The notes under the pieces are model-generated. The model did no database searches. It saw only the letters and a program-made list of their open reading frames with translations, and was not told where the DNA came from. Below, in pieces: positions 45,704 through 55,053 of a stretch of 64,000 bases of DNA. Numbering within the stretch: the first letter of the stretch is position 1; each line of letters begins with the position of its first letter. The stretch spans positions 434,001-498,000 of the forward strand of contig NZ_JALKCV010000002.1 in the NCBI RefSeq assembly GCF_023634065.1, written 5' to 3'. The position numbers were made by a program, and so were the translations under genes. The DNA is from Microbulbifer litoralis. GTDB taxonomy: Bacteria > Pseudomonadota > Gammaproteobacteria > Pseudomonadales > Cellvibrionaceae.

Positions 45704-47335
45704 ATGCCCCGACAGATGGTATTCGACTATGTGATCGTCGGCGGCGGTTCCGCCGGCTGTGTGCTGGCCAACCGCCTGAGCGCCGACGAGCAGCACCGTG
45801 TCTGTGTACTGGAGGCGGGGCCTGCAGATCGCAGTTTGTTGATTCAGATGCCGGCCGGTGTCGGCTACCTGGTACCGGGCACCGGCTACAACCGGCATTT
45901 CCATACCGAACCGCAGACACAGTTGAAGGGTCGGCGGCTTTTCTGGCCGCGGGGCCGCACCCTCGGCGGCAGCAGCTCGATCAACGCAATGATTTATACC
46001 CGCGGCAACGGCGCCGACTACGACGCCTGGGAGGCCGCGGGCAATCCCGGCTGGGGCTGGCGCGACCTGCTGCCGTACTTCCTGCTGTCGGAGGGCAATG
46101 AGCGCGGCAGCGATGCGCACCACAGTGGCTACGGACCGCTCACCGTATCCGACCTGAAGTGGAAATCGGAGGCCGGGCGCGCCTTTGTGCGCGCCGCGCA
46201 AGCCGCGGGCCACCGCCTGAACAACGATTTCAACGGCGGCCAGCAGGGCGGTGTCGGCTTCTACCAGGTGACGCAGAAACACGGCCGCCGCTGCTCCGCC
46301 GCCAGCGCCTATCTGCACCCGGTCAAGAATCGCCCCAACCTGAGTGTGTTTACCGGCCGGCAGGTGGCGCGGCTGTTGTTCCGGGGCGATCGGGTGACCG
46401 GCGTCGAACTGTTGGGTGGCAGGCGCATTCTCGCCAATCGCGAGGTGCTCCTGTGTGGCGGCGCGGTGCAGTCGCCGCAGTTGCTGATGCTGTCCGGCAT
46501 CGGCCCGGAGGAGGAACTGAAGCGGCAGGGTATCCTGCTCCAGGCGCACCTGCCCGGGGTTGGCAGGAACCTGCAGGACCATCTCGATATCGTGCAGGTG
46601 GAAGAGGCCTCGCGGGCGATTACCTTTTCCGATTCCCTCTGGCCCAAGTTCAGGACGGCGCTGCGGCTGCCGGAGTTCCTGCTTACCAATCGCGGGCCCC
46701 TGACCAGCAACGTGGCCGAGGCGGGCGGCTTTGCCAGTTCCAGTTGCGCCGGCCTGCACCCGGATATCCAGTTCCACCTATGTGCGGCGCCGGTATTCCG
46801 GCACGGGCTGGAAAAGCCGGAGGGATTCGGCTATTCGCTGCACGCCTGCGCACTGCGCCCGCGCAGCCGCGGCGAAATCACGCTGGCCAGCGGCGATCCG
46901 CGGCAGCCGCCGCTGATCCAGCCGAACTACCTGGGCGAGCGCGAGGATATGCAGGTCATGGTGGAGGGGTTCAAGATGGCGCGGGAAATCCTCGAGCAGG
47001 AAGCCCTGGTCCGCCACCGCAAGCGCCGCTGGAGCCCGGCGAAAAAACTGAAGAATCGCCGCGCGATCGAGAATTTTATCCGCGCTCACGCGGAGACCAT
47101 CTATCACCCTGTCGGCAGCTGTAAAATGGGATGCGATGAGATGGCGGTGGTGGACAGTGAGCTCAAAGTCCGGGGTGTCGATGGACTGCGCGTGGTGGAC
47201 GCCTCCATAATGCCCACCCTGATTAGCGGCAACACCAATGCGCCGGTGATTGCGATCGCGGAAAAAGCCGCGGCGATGATCCTGGGCAGGGCTGCCGCGT
47301 CCCCTGAATCGAAGGAAGTCCTGGAAAGCGAATGA
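45704..47335 (+). CDS. GMC family FAD-dependent alcohol/choline dehydrogenase
   Basis: A 543-residue flavoprotein. The FAD-binding dinucleotide motif is VIVGGGSAGCVLANRL; GMC signature 1 is in GRTLGGSSSINAMIYTRG, signature 2 in GGAVQSPQLLMLSGIGP, and the C-terminal catalytic region has YHPVGSCKMG followed by a His/Asn pair zone (PTLISGNTNAPVIAIAEKAA). It resembles AlkJ/BetA-type enzymes that oxidise aliphatic alcohols or choline and pass electrons to the respiratory chain. No betaine genes are next to it, so the alcohol-oxidising role is as likely. Its stop overlaps the rlmA start by 4 bases. Confidence 0.88.
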   Translation: MPRQMVFDYVIVGGGSAGCVLANRLSADEQHRVCVLEAGPADRSLLIQMPAGVGYLVPGTGYNRHFHTEPQTQLKGRRLFWPRGRTLGGSSSINAMIYTRGNGADYDAWEAAGNPGWGWRDLLPYFLLSEGNERGSDAHHSGYGPLTVSDLKWKSEAGRAFVRAAQAAGHRLNNDFNGGQQGGVGFYQVTQKHGRRCSAASAYLHPVKNRPNLSVFTGRQVARLLFRGDRVTGVELLGGRRILANREVLLCGGAVQSPQLLMLSGIGPEEELKRQGILLQAHLPGVGRNLQDHLDIVQVEEASRAITFSDSLWPKFRTALRLPEFLLTNRGPLTSNVAEAGGFASSSCAGLHPDIQFHLCAAPVFRHGLEKPEGFGYSLHACALRPRSRGEITLASGDPRQPPLIQPNYLGEREDMQVMVEGFKMAREILEQEALVRHRKRRWSPAKKLKNRRAIENFIRAHAETIYHPVGSCKMGCDEMAVVDSELKVRGVDGLRVVDASIMPTLISGNTNAPVIAIAEKAAAMILGRAAASPESKEVLESE

Positions 47336-48135
47336 TCTGGCAATGTCCCCTTTGCCAATTGCCGTTGCAGTTGAGCGACAGCCACTGGCACTGTGCCAAC
47401 CGACACAGTTTCGACTGCGCCCGCGAGGGATACGTCAACCTGTTGCCGGTGAACCGCAAGCGCAGCCGCGAGCCGGGGGATACGGCGGAAATGCTGCGGG
47501 CGCGGCGGCGCTTTCTCGAGGCCGGGCACTACCGGCCGCTGGTGGATGCGATTGCGGCGCTGATGCCCTACGCGGCCGGTCGCCAGCTACTGGACATCGG
47601 TTGCGGTGAGGGGTATTACGCGCGGCGGCTGCAGGCCGCCGGCTGGCCGGCCGCGGCACTGGCCGGTGTGGACATATCCAAGGCCGGTGTCCGCATGGCA
47701 GCGAAAAGCCAGCCCGGTGCCCAGTTTGTGGTGGCGGGCAGCTACGACCTGCCGCTGGCGCGGGACAGTGTCGATCACCTGCTGCGCGTGTTTGCGCCCG
47801 CCGCGGATGCGGAGATGCACCGGGTCGTCAATCCGGGGGGCTCGCTGCTGGACGTGGCGCCCGGGCCCGAACACCTGTGGTCACTGAAAACCGCCCTCTA
47901 CGGCGAGCCGCGCCGGCACGCGCCGCCAAAGGCCGTCGAGGGCTTCGCTCCGGAAGTGGAGATGCGCTGCTGTTTTCCACTGCGTATCGAGGGGCCGGAG
48001 GCGATCGCGGATTTCCTCGCCATGACACCCTTCGCCTGGAAGGGCCACAGTGATGAGCGGCGGGAACTGGAGGAGCGGGAGATCCTGCGGCTGGAGGCGG
48101 ATTTCGTTATACGCCGCCTCGTCTGTCAAAAATAA
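47332..48135 (+). CDS. rlmA: 23S rRNA (guanine-N1)-methyltransferase RlmA
   Basis: A 267-residue enzyme that methylates G745 of 23S rRNA in E. coli. An N-terminal zinc finger is complete (C5, C8, C21, H25) and the SAM motif LLDIGCGEGYYARRL follows, with VDISKAGVRMAAK. It starts inside the ATGA overlap with the GMC gene, so it is translated with it, although the two have no obvious functional link. A palindromic repeat separates it from tadA. Confidence 0.88.
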   Translation: MIWQCPLCQLPLQLSDSHWHCANRHSFDCAREGYVNLLPVNRKRSREPGDTAEMLRARRRFLEAGHYRPLVDAIAALMPYAAGRQLLDIGCGEGYYARRLQAAGWPAAALAGVDISKAGVRMAAKSQPGAQFVVAGSYDLPLARDSVDHLLRVFAPAADAEMHRVVNPGGSLLDVAPGPEHLWSLKTALYGEPRRHAPPKAVEGFAPEVEMRCCFPLRIEGPEAIADFLAMTPFAWKGHSDERRELEEREILRLEADFVIRRLVCQK

Positions 48136-48148
48136 GGGCTTTTGCCCA

Positions 48149-48199
48149 CAGGGTGCGCAGTGCGCACCGTCGACCAGCGGTGCGCGCGGCGCACCCTAC
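48149..48199. repeat. GTAGGGTGCGCC palindrome family, copy 4
   Basis: Arms CAGGGTGCGCAGTGCGCACC (left) and GGTGCGCGCGGCGCACCCTA (right) frame a short centre with GTCGACC. It fills the rlmA-tadA gap and ends 13 bases before the tadA start codon, so the hairpin would lie at the edge of the ribosome-binding region. Confidence 0.8.
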
Positions 48200-48211
48200 C
48201 AAGTGGAAATT

Positions 48212-48667
48212 ATGGCAACCCCGAGAGATTACGGATTCATGCGCCGCGCGCTGGAACTGGCGGAGATCGCCGGTGAACGCGGCGAGGTGCCGGTGGGTGC
48301 GGTGCTGGTGCGCGACGGGCAGGTGATCGGCGAGGGCAGCAACCGCCCGATCGGCAACTGCGATCCCAGCGCCCACGCGGAAATCGTCGCCCTGCGCCGC
48401 GCCGCGGAGCGGGAGCAGAATTACCGCCTGCCCGGCACCACCCTCTACGTTACCATCGAGCCCTGTACCATGTGCTTCGGCGCACTGGTGCACGCCCGGG
48501 TCAACCGCCTGGTATACGGCGCCGGCGAGCCCCGCGCCGGCGCCGTGGCGAGCCGTCTGCAACTGGCGCAGGCAGACTTTTTCAATCACAGCATCGCGGT
48601 GGAGGAGGGGCTGATGGCCGAGGAGGCCAGTGCCCTGGTAAAAGCGTTTTTTGCCGGCCGCCGCTGA
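48212..48667 (+). CDS. tadA: tRNA adenosine(34) deaminase
   Basis: A 151-residue zinc enzyme that turns A34 of tRNA-Arg into inosine. The zinc and proton-shuttle motifs are H55-A-E57 and PCTMC (C85, C88). The family sequence VPVGAVLVRDGQVIGEGSNRP is intact. ATG 48212 is chosen, as a longer frame upstream is translated from rlmA and a palindromic repeat. The ribosome site (GTGGAAA) is immediately downstream of that repeat. Confidence 0.94.
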   Translation: MATPRDYGFMRRALELAEIAGERGEVPVGAVLVRDGQVIGEGSNRPIGNCDPSAHAEIVALRRAAEREQNYRLPGTTLYVTIEPCTMCFGALVHARVNRLVYGAGEPRAGAVASRLQLAQADFFNHSIAVEEGLMAEEASALVKAFFAGRR

Positions 48668-48685
48668 GGCCGGATCGGGGGAGGC

Positions 48686-49114
48686 ATGCTGGTAGCGATA
48701 CTGCTCAACAGCTTTCTGGTGGCGGCGGTGGTGGTGATTCACCACGAGTCGTTGAACTACCTGTTCCGAGTGGGGCAGAAAGTCTCGGTGCGACGCAACC
48801 TGGCGCTGCTGGTCGGCGTGTTTGGTGCCCTGATTGCGCATGTGGTGGAGATGTGGCTTTTTGCACTGGGTTATTTCTTTATGGTCCACTCGGACCGCTT
48901 CCAGACCCTCAGTGGGAATTTCGACGGCAGCCTGACCGACTGTGCCTACTTTTCGTTTACCACCTACACCTCCCTCGGTTTCGGCGATATAGAGCCGCTC
49001 GGCTACCTGCGCTTCACGGCCGGCCTGGAGGCGCTGACCGGCCTGGTGATGATCACCTGGACCGCGTCGTTCATGTTCCTGAAAATGCAGCGCTACTGGC
49101 GGTTTTCCGACTGA
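48686..49114 (+). CDS. Two-helix potassium-channel-like membrane protein
   Basis: A 142-residue membrane protein with an N-terminal helix, a second segment (NLALLVGVFGALIAHVVEMWLF) and an ion-channel pore region: FSFTTYTSLGFGDIEPLG, in which T-S-L-G-F-G-D is a variant of the K+ selectivity filter T-V-G-Y-G-D, followed by the inner helix. No regulatory domain is attached. The ion preference is inferred from the filter. GGGGGAGG gives a strong ribosome site. Its 3' end overlaps the convergent lipoprotein gene by 22 bases. Confidence 0.78.
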   Translation: MLVAILLNSFLVAAVVVIHHESLNYLFRVGQKVSVRRNLALLVGVFGALIAHVVEMWLFALGYFFMVHSDRFQTLSGNFDGSLTDCAYFSFTTYTSLGFGDIEPLGYLRFTAGLEALTGLVMITWTASFMFLKMQRYWRFSD

Positions 49115-49638
49115 GGGGGTTTTGATACCACCTGGGTCAGGCGGATATCCCCCAGTTCGATATCGCCTTCCTGCCCCGCGTTGACGCCGTGGTGGCTGTC
49201 GGTAATCCAAAGCAACTGGCCCTTGCCGTCCTCGATCCGCGCCGACACGGAGTAACTGTGGCGCGGATCCAGGTCACCATCGCTCACCTGCAGGGAGAAG
49301 GGGATGGGGACCTGCCGGTTTTCCAGTTCCACGACCTCTTCCGCCAGTACCGCGGCGGGGGCGTCGGCCAGGGATACGTCCAGCAACTGCACGGTGGCCC
49401 GGGCCTCGGGCGGCAGTGCGATACGCTGCAGGTAGACCAGGCGCCCGCTGACCTTTACCGGGTCCCCTTCGCTTTGCATGGATTGTCCCGGTTCGCGGAC
49501 TTCCTTTTCATCCTGCTGCGGGTCGGTGCCCGGCCCGGGGCTTTTGTCCTGCTGGCAAGCGGCGAGAGGAATCAATAGTAGGGCCGCGAGGGCGTATGAC
49601 AGCAGGGGGCGGGTGGAGAGGTGACTGGTGTTTGCCAT
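49093..49638 (-). CDS. YbaY/YscW-family lipoprotein
   Basis: A 181-residue lipoprotein with a signal peptide ending LAAC. Its Pro/Asp/Gln-rich linker is followed by a beta-sandwich with VSGRLVYLQRIALPPEARATVQLLDVSLADAP, the pattern of the YbaY/YscW (DUF306-like) family, and HSYSVSARIEDGKGQLLWITDSHHGV. Such proteins are outer-membrane or periplasmic lipoproteins of unclear function; YscW is a pilotin in type III secretion, but no secretion genes lie here. ATG 49638 has AGGGAA upstream. Convergent overlap with the channel gene is 22 bases; it is divergent from the next transporter. Confidence 0.8.
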   Translation of the reverse strand: MANTSHLSTRPLLSYALAALLLIPLAACQQDKSPGPGTDPQQDEKEVREPGQSMQSEGDPVKVSGRLVYLQRIALPPEARATVQLLDVSLADAPAAVLAEEVVELENRQVPIPFSLQVSDGDLDPRHSYSVSARIEDGKGQLLWITDSHHGVNAGQEGDIELGDIRLTQVVSKPPQSENRQ

Positions 49639-49779
49639 GGTGGTTCCCTGTCTTCTGGTCTGTGCAAAAAGTATTGACGCTCTGTGACCCGGCGGTGATG
49701 CGCGAGTTCCGCCAACGGATGCGCAATCTGCTAGACTGGCCCGCCGGCGGCCGGGGCCCGGTAGCAGTTTAGATGGTGG

Positions 49780-50991
49780 ATGCGAGTTGTGATGAAACAT
49801 GAGTTGATCAAGATGGCGCTGATTCTCGGCCTGCTGAGTTGCGTCGGCCCCTTTGCCATCGACATGTACCTGCCGGCGCTGCCGCTGATGGCGGAGAGCT
49901 TCGGCGCGCCCGTGGAGGCGGCGCAGTATACGCTGATGGCCTTCTTTATCGCGTTCGGTGTCTGCCAGCTGTTCTACGGTCCGGCGTCGGACATGTTCGG
50001 GCGCAAGCCGCCACTGTATTTCGGCCTGATCCTGTTTGCGCTGGCATCTGTCGGCTGCGCCCTGGCGCCGACCATCGAGTGGCTGATCGCGCTGCGCTTC
50101 GTGCAGGGGGTGGGGGCCGCCTCGGTGATGTCGATCCCGCGCGCCATTATCCGCGACCGCTATACCGGCACCCGCGCCACCCGGCTGATGACCACGGTGA
50201 TGCTGGTGATTTCCATTTCCCCGATGCTGGCGCCGCTCGCCGGCAGCGCCCTGATCGGCCCCTTCGGCTGGCCGTCGGTCTTTATCGCGGTGACGCTGGC
50301 GACGATACTGAGCCTGTTGCTGGCCGGCTTCGGCCTGCCGGAGACTCTCGCGCCGGCCGATCGTGTGCCTTTCCGGTTCGACGCCATGCTGCAGGCTTTC
50401 CGCACGCTGCTCTGCGATGCCGGCTTTATGGGCCTGACGCTGATCGGCGGATTGGGGATGGCCAGCTTTTTCGTATTCCTGTCCACGTCATCCTTTCTGT
50501 ACACGGAATACTACGGCCTGAGCTCGACCCAGTTCAGCCTGGCCTTTGCGCTGAATGCGCTGGGTTTTTTCACCACCAGCCAGTTCGCCGCCAACCTGGG
50601 CGAGCGTTTTGGCCCGGTACCGGTGGTCAGGTGGGCGGTGACCGGTTTTGTCGTCAGTGCCTCGGCCATGTGCGCACTGGTCGCGGCCGGCTTCGACAGC
50701 TTTGCCCTGTTGGTGGCGATGCTGCTGCTCAGCAATTCCTTCCTGGGCCTGGTGGTCCCCACCTCGATGGTGCTGTCACTGGACGATCACGGCCCCATTG
50801 CCGGCACCGCCGCCGCGCTCGGCGGCGCCCTGCAGATGCTGGTCGGGGCGGTGGCCATCGTGCTGGCCAGCCTGGTGTTCGACGGCACGCCGTTGCCGTT
50901 GGTGGCGAGTATTGCCGCCTGTGGGATCCTGGCGAAAATCCTGTCACTGGTGACATTGCGACGGGAGAATGGCTTGGTGGTTGAGTCTTGA
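49780..50991 (+). CDS. Bcr/CflA family MFS transporter (second copy)
   Basis: A 403-residue, 12-helix inner-membrane exporter. Family landmarks are CVGPFAIDMYLPALPLM, the loop motif GPASDMFGRKPPLYFG and RFVQGVGAASVM. It is only moderately like the transporter at 5193. The two ATG codons at 49780 and 49792 are both possible starts; neither has a strong ribosome site. No regulator adjoins it. Confidence 0.86.
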   Translation: MRVVMKHELIKMALILGLLSCVGPFAIDMYLPALPLMAESFGAPVEAAQYTLMAFFIAFGVCQLFYGPASDMFGRKPPLYFGLILFALASVGCALAPTIEWLIALRFVQGVGAASVMSIPRAIIRDRYTGTRATRLMTTVMLVISISPMLAPLAGSALIGPFGWPSVFIAVTLATILSLLLAGFGLPETLAPADRVPFRFDAMLQAFRTLLCDAGFMGLTLIGGLGMASFFVFLSTSSFLYTEYYGLSSTQFSLAFALNALGFFTTSQFAANLGERFGPVPVVRWAVTGFVVSASAMCALVAAGFDSFALLVAMLLLSNSFLGLVVPTSMVLSLDDHGPIAGTAAALGGALQMLVGAVAIVLASLVFDGTPLPLVASIAACGILAKILSLVTLRRENGLVVES

Positions 50992-51025
50992 TCTATTGTA
51001 TATGAGGTTGTTTCTTTCCTGTAAT

Positions 51026-52117
51026 TCAGGCCGTCGATGTACGGATAGAAGCCCGGTTCTTTGAAAGAGCCCTTCCCATATCGATGGATGGTTGCTCAAC
51101 CAGGCGGTACATGGTCCAGGCGATAATAATTGTGAGCCCGGCTGTGATAGATATATAGAACCCCAGCGCATGGCCGCTGAGGAACTGGCCCCAGTCCTGC
51201 TGCATGGTCCACCTGAGGACCTGCATGGCGACAGGATGGAACAGATAGAGCGAGTAACTGATGGTGCCGAAGAAAACCAGCATCCTGGGCGGAGTCTTTG
51301 GAACCAGCAGGACAATCAGAAATACGGCCAGGGCGATCAGGTGGGCGGAGCCAAAACGTATGGGGCCTTCAATAAGATGGATGCCGAGAAGTGCCAGCAC
51401 CAGGAGGCACAGTGGAATTGCGAAAGTGGCGGAAAGCCCCAGCAATGCATATAGGTATCCCGAACGGTTTGTATGGCAGTATCGGATCAGGGCGCCACAG
51501 AACATGACTGCGAGGCAGTATGGGGTATAGGTGATTGGGGAGGGGAAATCCACCGCCGCTGGAATCAGTTTCCCCACAAGGCGCCATGCGACAAATACAA
51601 ACAGGCTTCCCCAGCACAGGAGCAGCAGAGATAGCGGCCTGTCCAGTAGTCTGAGCGCGAATGTGGCGGCGCACAGGCAGTAGAAAATCAATTCGATCGT
51701 CAGCGTCCAGTAGAGACCCTGGATATTCTCAAAACCGAAAAGCCCCTGCAGCATCGTTGTATTTGCGACAATGGTTGCTGTGGGAAAGTGTTGGTTATTC
51801 AGTGCCGCGGCACAGACAACCGCGAGAATGATGGATGTCCAGTAAACCGGGTACAGGCGAAAGACGCGGCGTATGGCAAAGCGCCCGACGGAGGCCCGGG
51901 GGCCGGACAGGCTGTAGGGGATCACAAAGCCGGATATCAGGAAGAAACAGATCACGCCGATTCTGCCGAAGTCCACGGTGGCGGCGATGTCGGCCAGGAG
52001 CGTCCCCCGTTGTGCGATATCCGGATTGCGGACAAAAAGCTCACTGCTGTGTTGCCACACGACGAGAAATGCAGCGATACCCCGCAGGGCGTCCAGATTC
52101 AGGAGACGGCTGGTCAT
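51026..52117 (-). CDS. Acyltransferase 3 family membrane protein (O-acetyltransferase type)
   Basis: A 363-residue inner-membrane protein with about ten helices. The N-terminal signature is NLDALRGIAAFLVVWQH, in which the Arg and the His belong to the active centre of the AT3 family (OafA/NodX-like), followed by GFVIPYSLSG and RRVFRLYPVYW. Such proteins O-acetylate surface polysaccharides or small molecules; the acceptor is unknown. The gene is visibly AT-richer than its surroundings and lies beside tRNA-Leu, which suggests acquisition by transfer. No integrase is seen. Confidence 0.86.
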   Translation of the reverse strand: MTSRLLNLDALRGIAAFLVVWQHSSELFVRNPDIAQRGTLLADIAATVDFGRIGVICFFLISGFVIPYSLSGPRASVGRFAIRRVFRLYPVYWTSIILAVVCAAALNNQHFPTATIVANTTMLQGLFGFENIQGLYWTLTIELIFYCLCAATFALRLLDRPLSLLLLCWGSLFVFVAWRLVGKLIPAAVDFPSPITYTPYCLAVMFCGALIRYCHTNRSGYLYALLGLSATFAIPLCLLVLALLGIHLIEGPIRFGSAHLIALAVFLIVLLVPKTPPRMLVFFGTISYSLYLFHPVAMQVLRWTMQQDWGQFLSGHALGFYISITAGLTIIIAWTMYRLVEQPSIDMGRALSKNRASIRTSTA

Positions 52118-52235
52118 CTTGTGTTTCTTGTTCCTTTTCTTCTTCCTTGAACGGAGCCGGCCAAAATATTTCTTCTGGGTGTTACTTTATTGGAGATTTG
52201 CAGTCGGGGACACATCGGTAAACAGGGCCAGATAC

Positions 52236-52259
52236 GAAAAAGCCCGCATTTGCGGGCTT
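52236..52259 (-). terminator. Terminator after tRNA-Leu
   Basis: On the minus strand the stem AAGCCCGCA / TGCGGGCTT (9 pairs, 2-base apical turn) is followed by a T-run (AAAAA at 52236-52241 on the plus strand). It lies 8 bases downstream of the tRNA CCA end. Confidence 0.88.
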
Positions 52260-52266
52260 CTGGATA

Positions 52267-52353
52267 TGGTACCGGAGGCCGGACTCGAACCGGCACGGGT
52301 TTTACCCCAACGGATTTTGAATCCGTCGTGTCTACCAATTTCACCACTCCGGC
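52267..52353 (-). tRNA. tRNA-Leu (CAA)
   Basis: An 87-base tRNA on the minus strand. The acceptor GCCGGAG pairs with CTCCGGT, the T-arm GGTTCGAGTCC is canonical, the anticodon loop is TTCAAAA (anticodon CAA), the long variable arm is of leucine type, and CCA is encoded (TGG on the plus strand at 52267-52269). It corresponds to leuX in E. coli, which is a frequent integration site for mobile elements. Confidence 0.96.
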
Positions 52354-52483
52354 AGAGGGGCTGGCAAGGGGGACGATTATAGCGATGGGGCCCTGTCGGT
52401 CAACCGGATTTGGCGGCGGCGCGGGTTTCCGTTACTCTTCGCGCCCGTTCCCGCAACCCTACCCGACCACCTAAACTGAAACC

Positions 52484-53524
52484 ATGCGCCGCCAGGACTT
52501 CCACTTCGACCTGCCCGATGAACTGATTGCCCGCGCGCCCGCCCAGGAGCGGCGTGGCAGCCGCCTGTTGTGCCTGGACGGGCCCTCTGGTGATGTCGAC
52601 CACCGCCATTTTGCCGAACTGGCGGATCTGGTTGCGCCCGGCGATCTGCTGGTGTTCAACGATACGCGGGTGATACCGGCGCGGCTGTTCGGGCGCAAGG
52701 CCAGTGGCGGCAAGCTGGAGATACTGATCGAGCGGGTGTTGGACGAGCGCCGCGCGCTGGCCCATATCCGCGCCAGCAAGTCACCCAAGCCAGGCAGTGA
52801 GATACTGCTGGAGGACAATACCGGCCTGCGGATGCTGGCCCGGCACGAGGCGCTGTTCGAGCTGGAATTCCCACAGGAAGGCGCGTTGCCGGTGCTGGAG
52901 CGGCTGGGGCATATGCCGCTGCCGCCCTATATCGACCGCCCGGACGAGGAGTCCGACAAGGAGCGCTACCAGACCGTCTACAGCCGTGAGGCGGGCGCAG
53001 TGGCGGCGCCCACCGCCGGCCTGCACTTCGACGATGAGATGCTCGATGCGCTGCGCAGCAAGGGGGGCGAGACCGCCTTTGTGACCCTGCACGTGGGCGC
53101 CGGCACCTTCCAGCCGGTGCGGGTGGACGATATCTTCGAGCACAGGATGCACAGCGAAGTGATGCAGGTGCCGGAATCCGTCTGCCGGGCGGTGGCGGAC
53201 TGCCGCGCGCGCGGCGGCCGGGTGATCGCTGTCGGCACCACCAGTGTGCGGGCGCTGGAGAGTGCGGCCGCCAGCGGGGAACTGAAGCCGACTACCGGTG
53301 AGACGGATATCTTTATCTACCCCGGTTACCGGTTCCGGGTCATCGACCGGCTGATCACCAATTTCCACCTGCCGGAATCGACCCTGCTGATGCTGGTCAG
53401 CGCCTTTGCCGGCTACGAGCAGACGATGAATGCCTATCGGGAAGCGGTGCAGGAGAAGTACCGTTTCTTCAGTTACGGCGACGCGATGCTGATCAGCCGC
53501 AATCCAGAGGTGCATGGATGGTGA
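52484..53524 (+). CDS. queA: S-adenosylmethionine:tRNA ribosyltransferase-isomerase
   Basis: A 346-residue enzyme that makes epoxyqueuosine from preQ1-modified tRNA. It starts [16 protein letters not shown], a variant of the standard start, and contains [39 protein letters not shown] [13 protein letters not shown] and a C-terminal [17 protein letters not shown]. It is the first gene of the queA-tgt-secDF run. Confidence 0.96.
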   Translation: MRRQDFHFDLPDELIARAPAQERRGSRLLCLDGPSGDVDHRHFAELADLVAPGDLLVFNDTRVIPARLFGRKASGGKLEILIERVLDERRALAHIRASKSPKPGSEILLEDNTGLRMLARHEALFELEFPQEGALPVLERLGHMPLPPYIDRPDEESDKERYQTVYSREAGAVAAPTAGLHFDDEMLDALRSKGGETAFVTLHVGAGTFQPVRVDDIFEHRMHSEVMQVPESVCRAVADCRARGGRVIAVGTTSVRALESAAASGELKPTTGETDIFIYPGYRFRVIDRLITNFHLPESTLLMLVSAFAGYEQTMNAYREAVQEKYRFFSYGDAMLISRNPEVHGW

Positions 53525-53625
53525 GGGGGCTGCCATCCGGCTCTTTCCCCCGGCGCCTTTCCCTGAGGGTGAGGGGAGCTTTGTTTTCGGGGGTTGTGGG
53601 GGCGGGAAGTGACGCGATCATTGCC

Positions 53626-53660
53626 GAGTCCCGAGTCCCGAGTCCCGAGTCCCGAGTCCC
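53626..53660. repeat. Heptanucleotide tandem array (GAGTCCC) x5
   Basis: Five perfect copies of the same heptamer as at 36576-36680. It lies in the queA-tgt gap, ending 23 bases before the tgt start codon and just ahead of its ribosome site. Confidence 0.92.
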
Positions 53661-53668
53661 GAACCTAG

Positions 53669-54820
<1,152 letters not shown>

Positions 54821-54911
54821 GCACTGAATCTTGTGTCGGCCGGGTCTCTGTGCCCGCATTGTCACTGTCGGGCAGGGGGAGTACAGGGGGCGCCCGGCAG
54901 TTTGTGCCCGA

Positions 54912-54940
54912 TTTGTACCCGCACACCATCCCCGTATAAT
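54912..54940 (+). promoter_or_regulatory. Predicted promoter upstream of secD
   Basis: A perfect -10 TATAAT (54935-54940) lies about 114 bases before the secD start; the -35 (TTTGTA, 17-base spacer) is weak. It may drive secDF separately from queA-tgt. Confidence 0.4.
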
Positions 54941-55053
54941 CTGCCCCCGATTCGGAAGGGCGCGCCTTGCAATCGGGGCCCCGCGCCCGCATATCGTCCG
55001 ACATCGCTTTAAATGACCGGCCCACCCGGCCGCACTACAACAATGAGAGCAGC

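Noticed and set aside
52267-52353. tRNA gene as the edge of an integrated island
   Set aside because: No integrase and no repeated tRNA end were found in the window; only the AT-rich neighbour gene hints at it.
54831-55016. 61-codon frame as a candidate yajC
   Set aside because: It has no membrane segment and no YajC-like sequence, and overlaps the promoter-like TATAAT.
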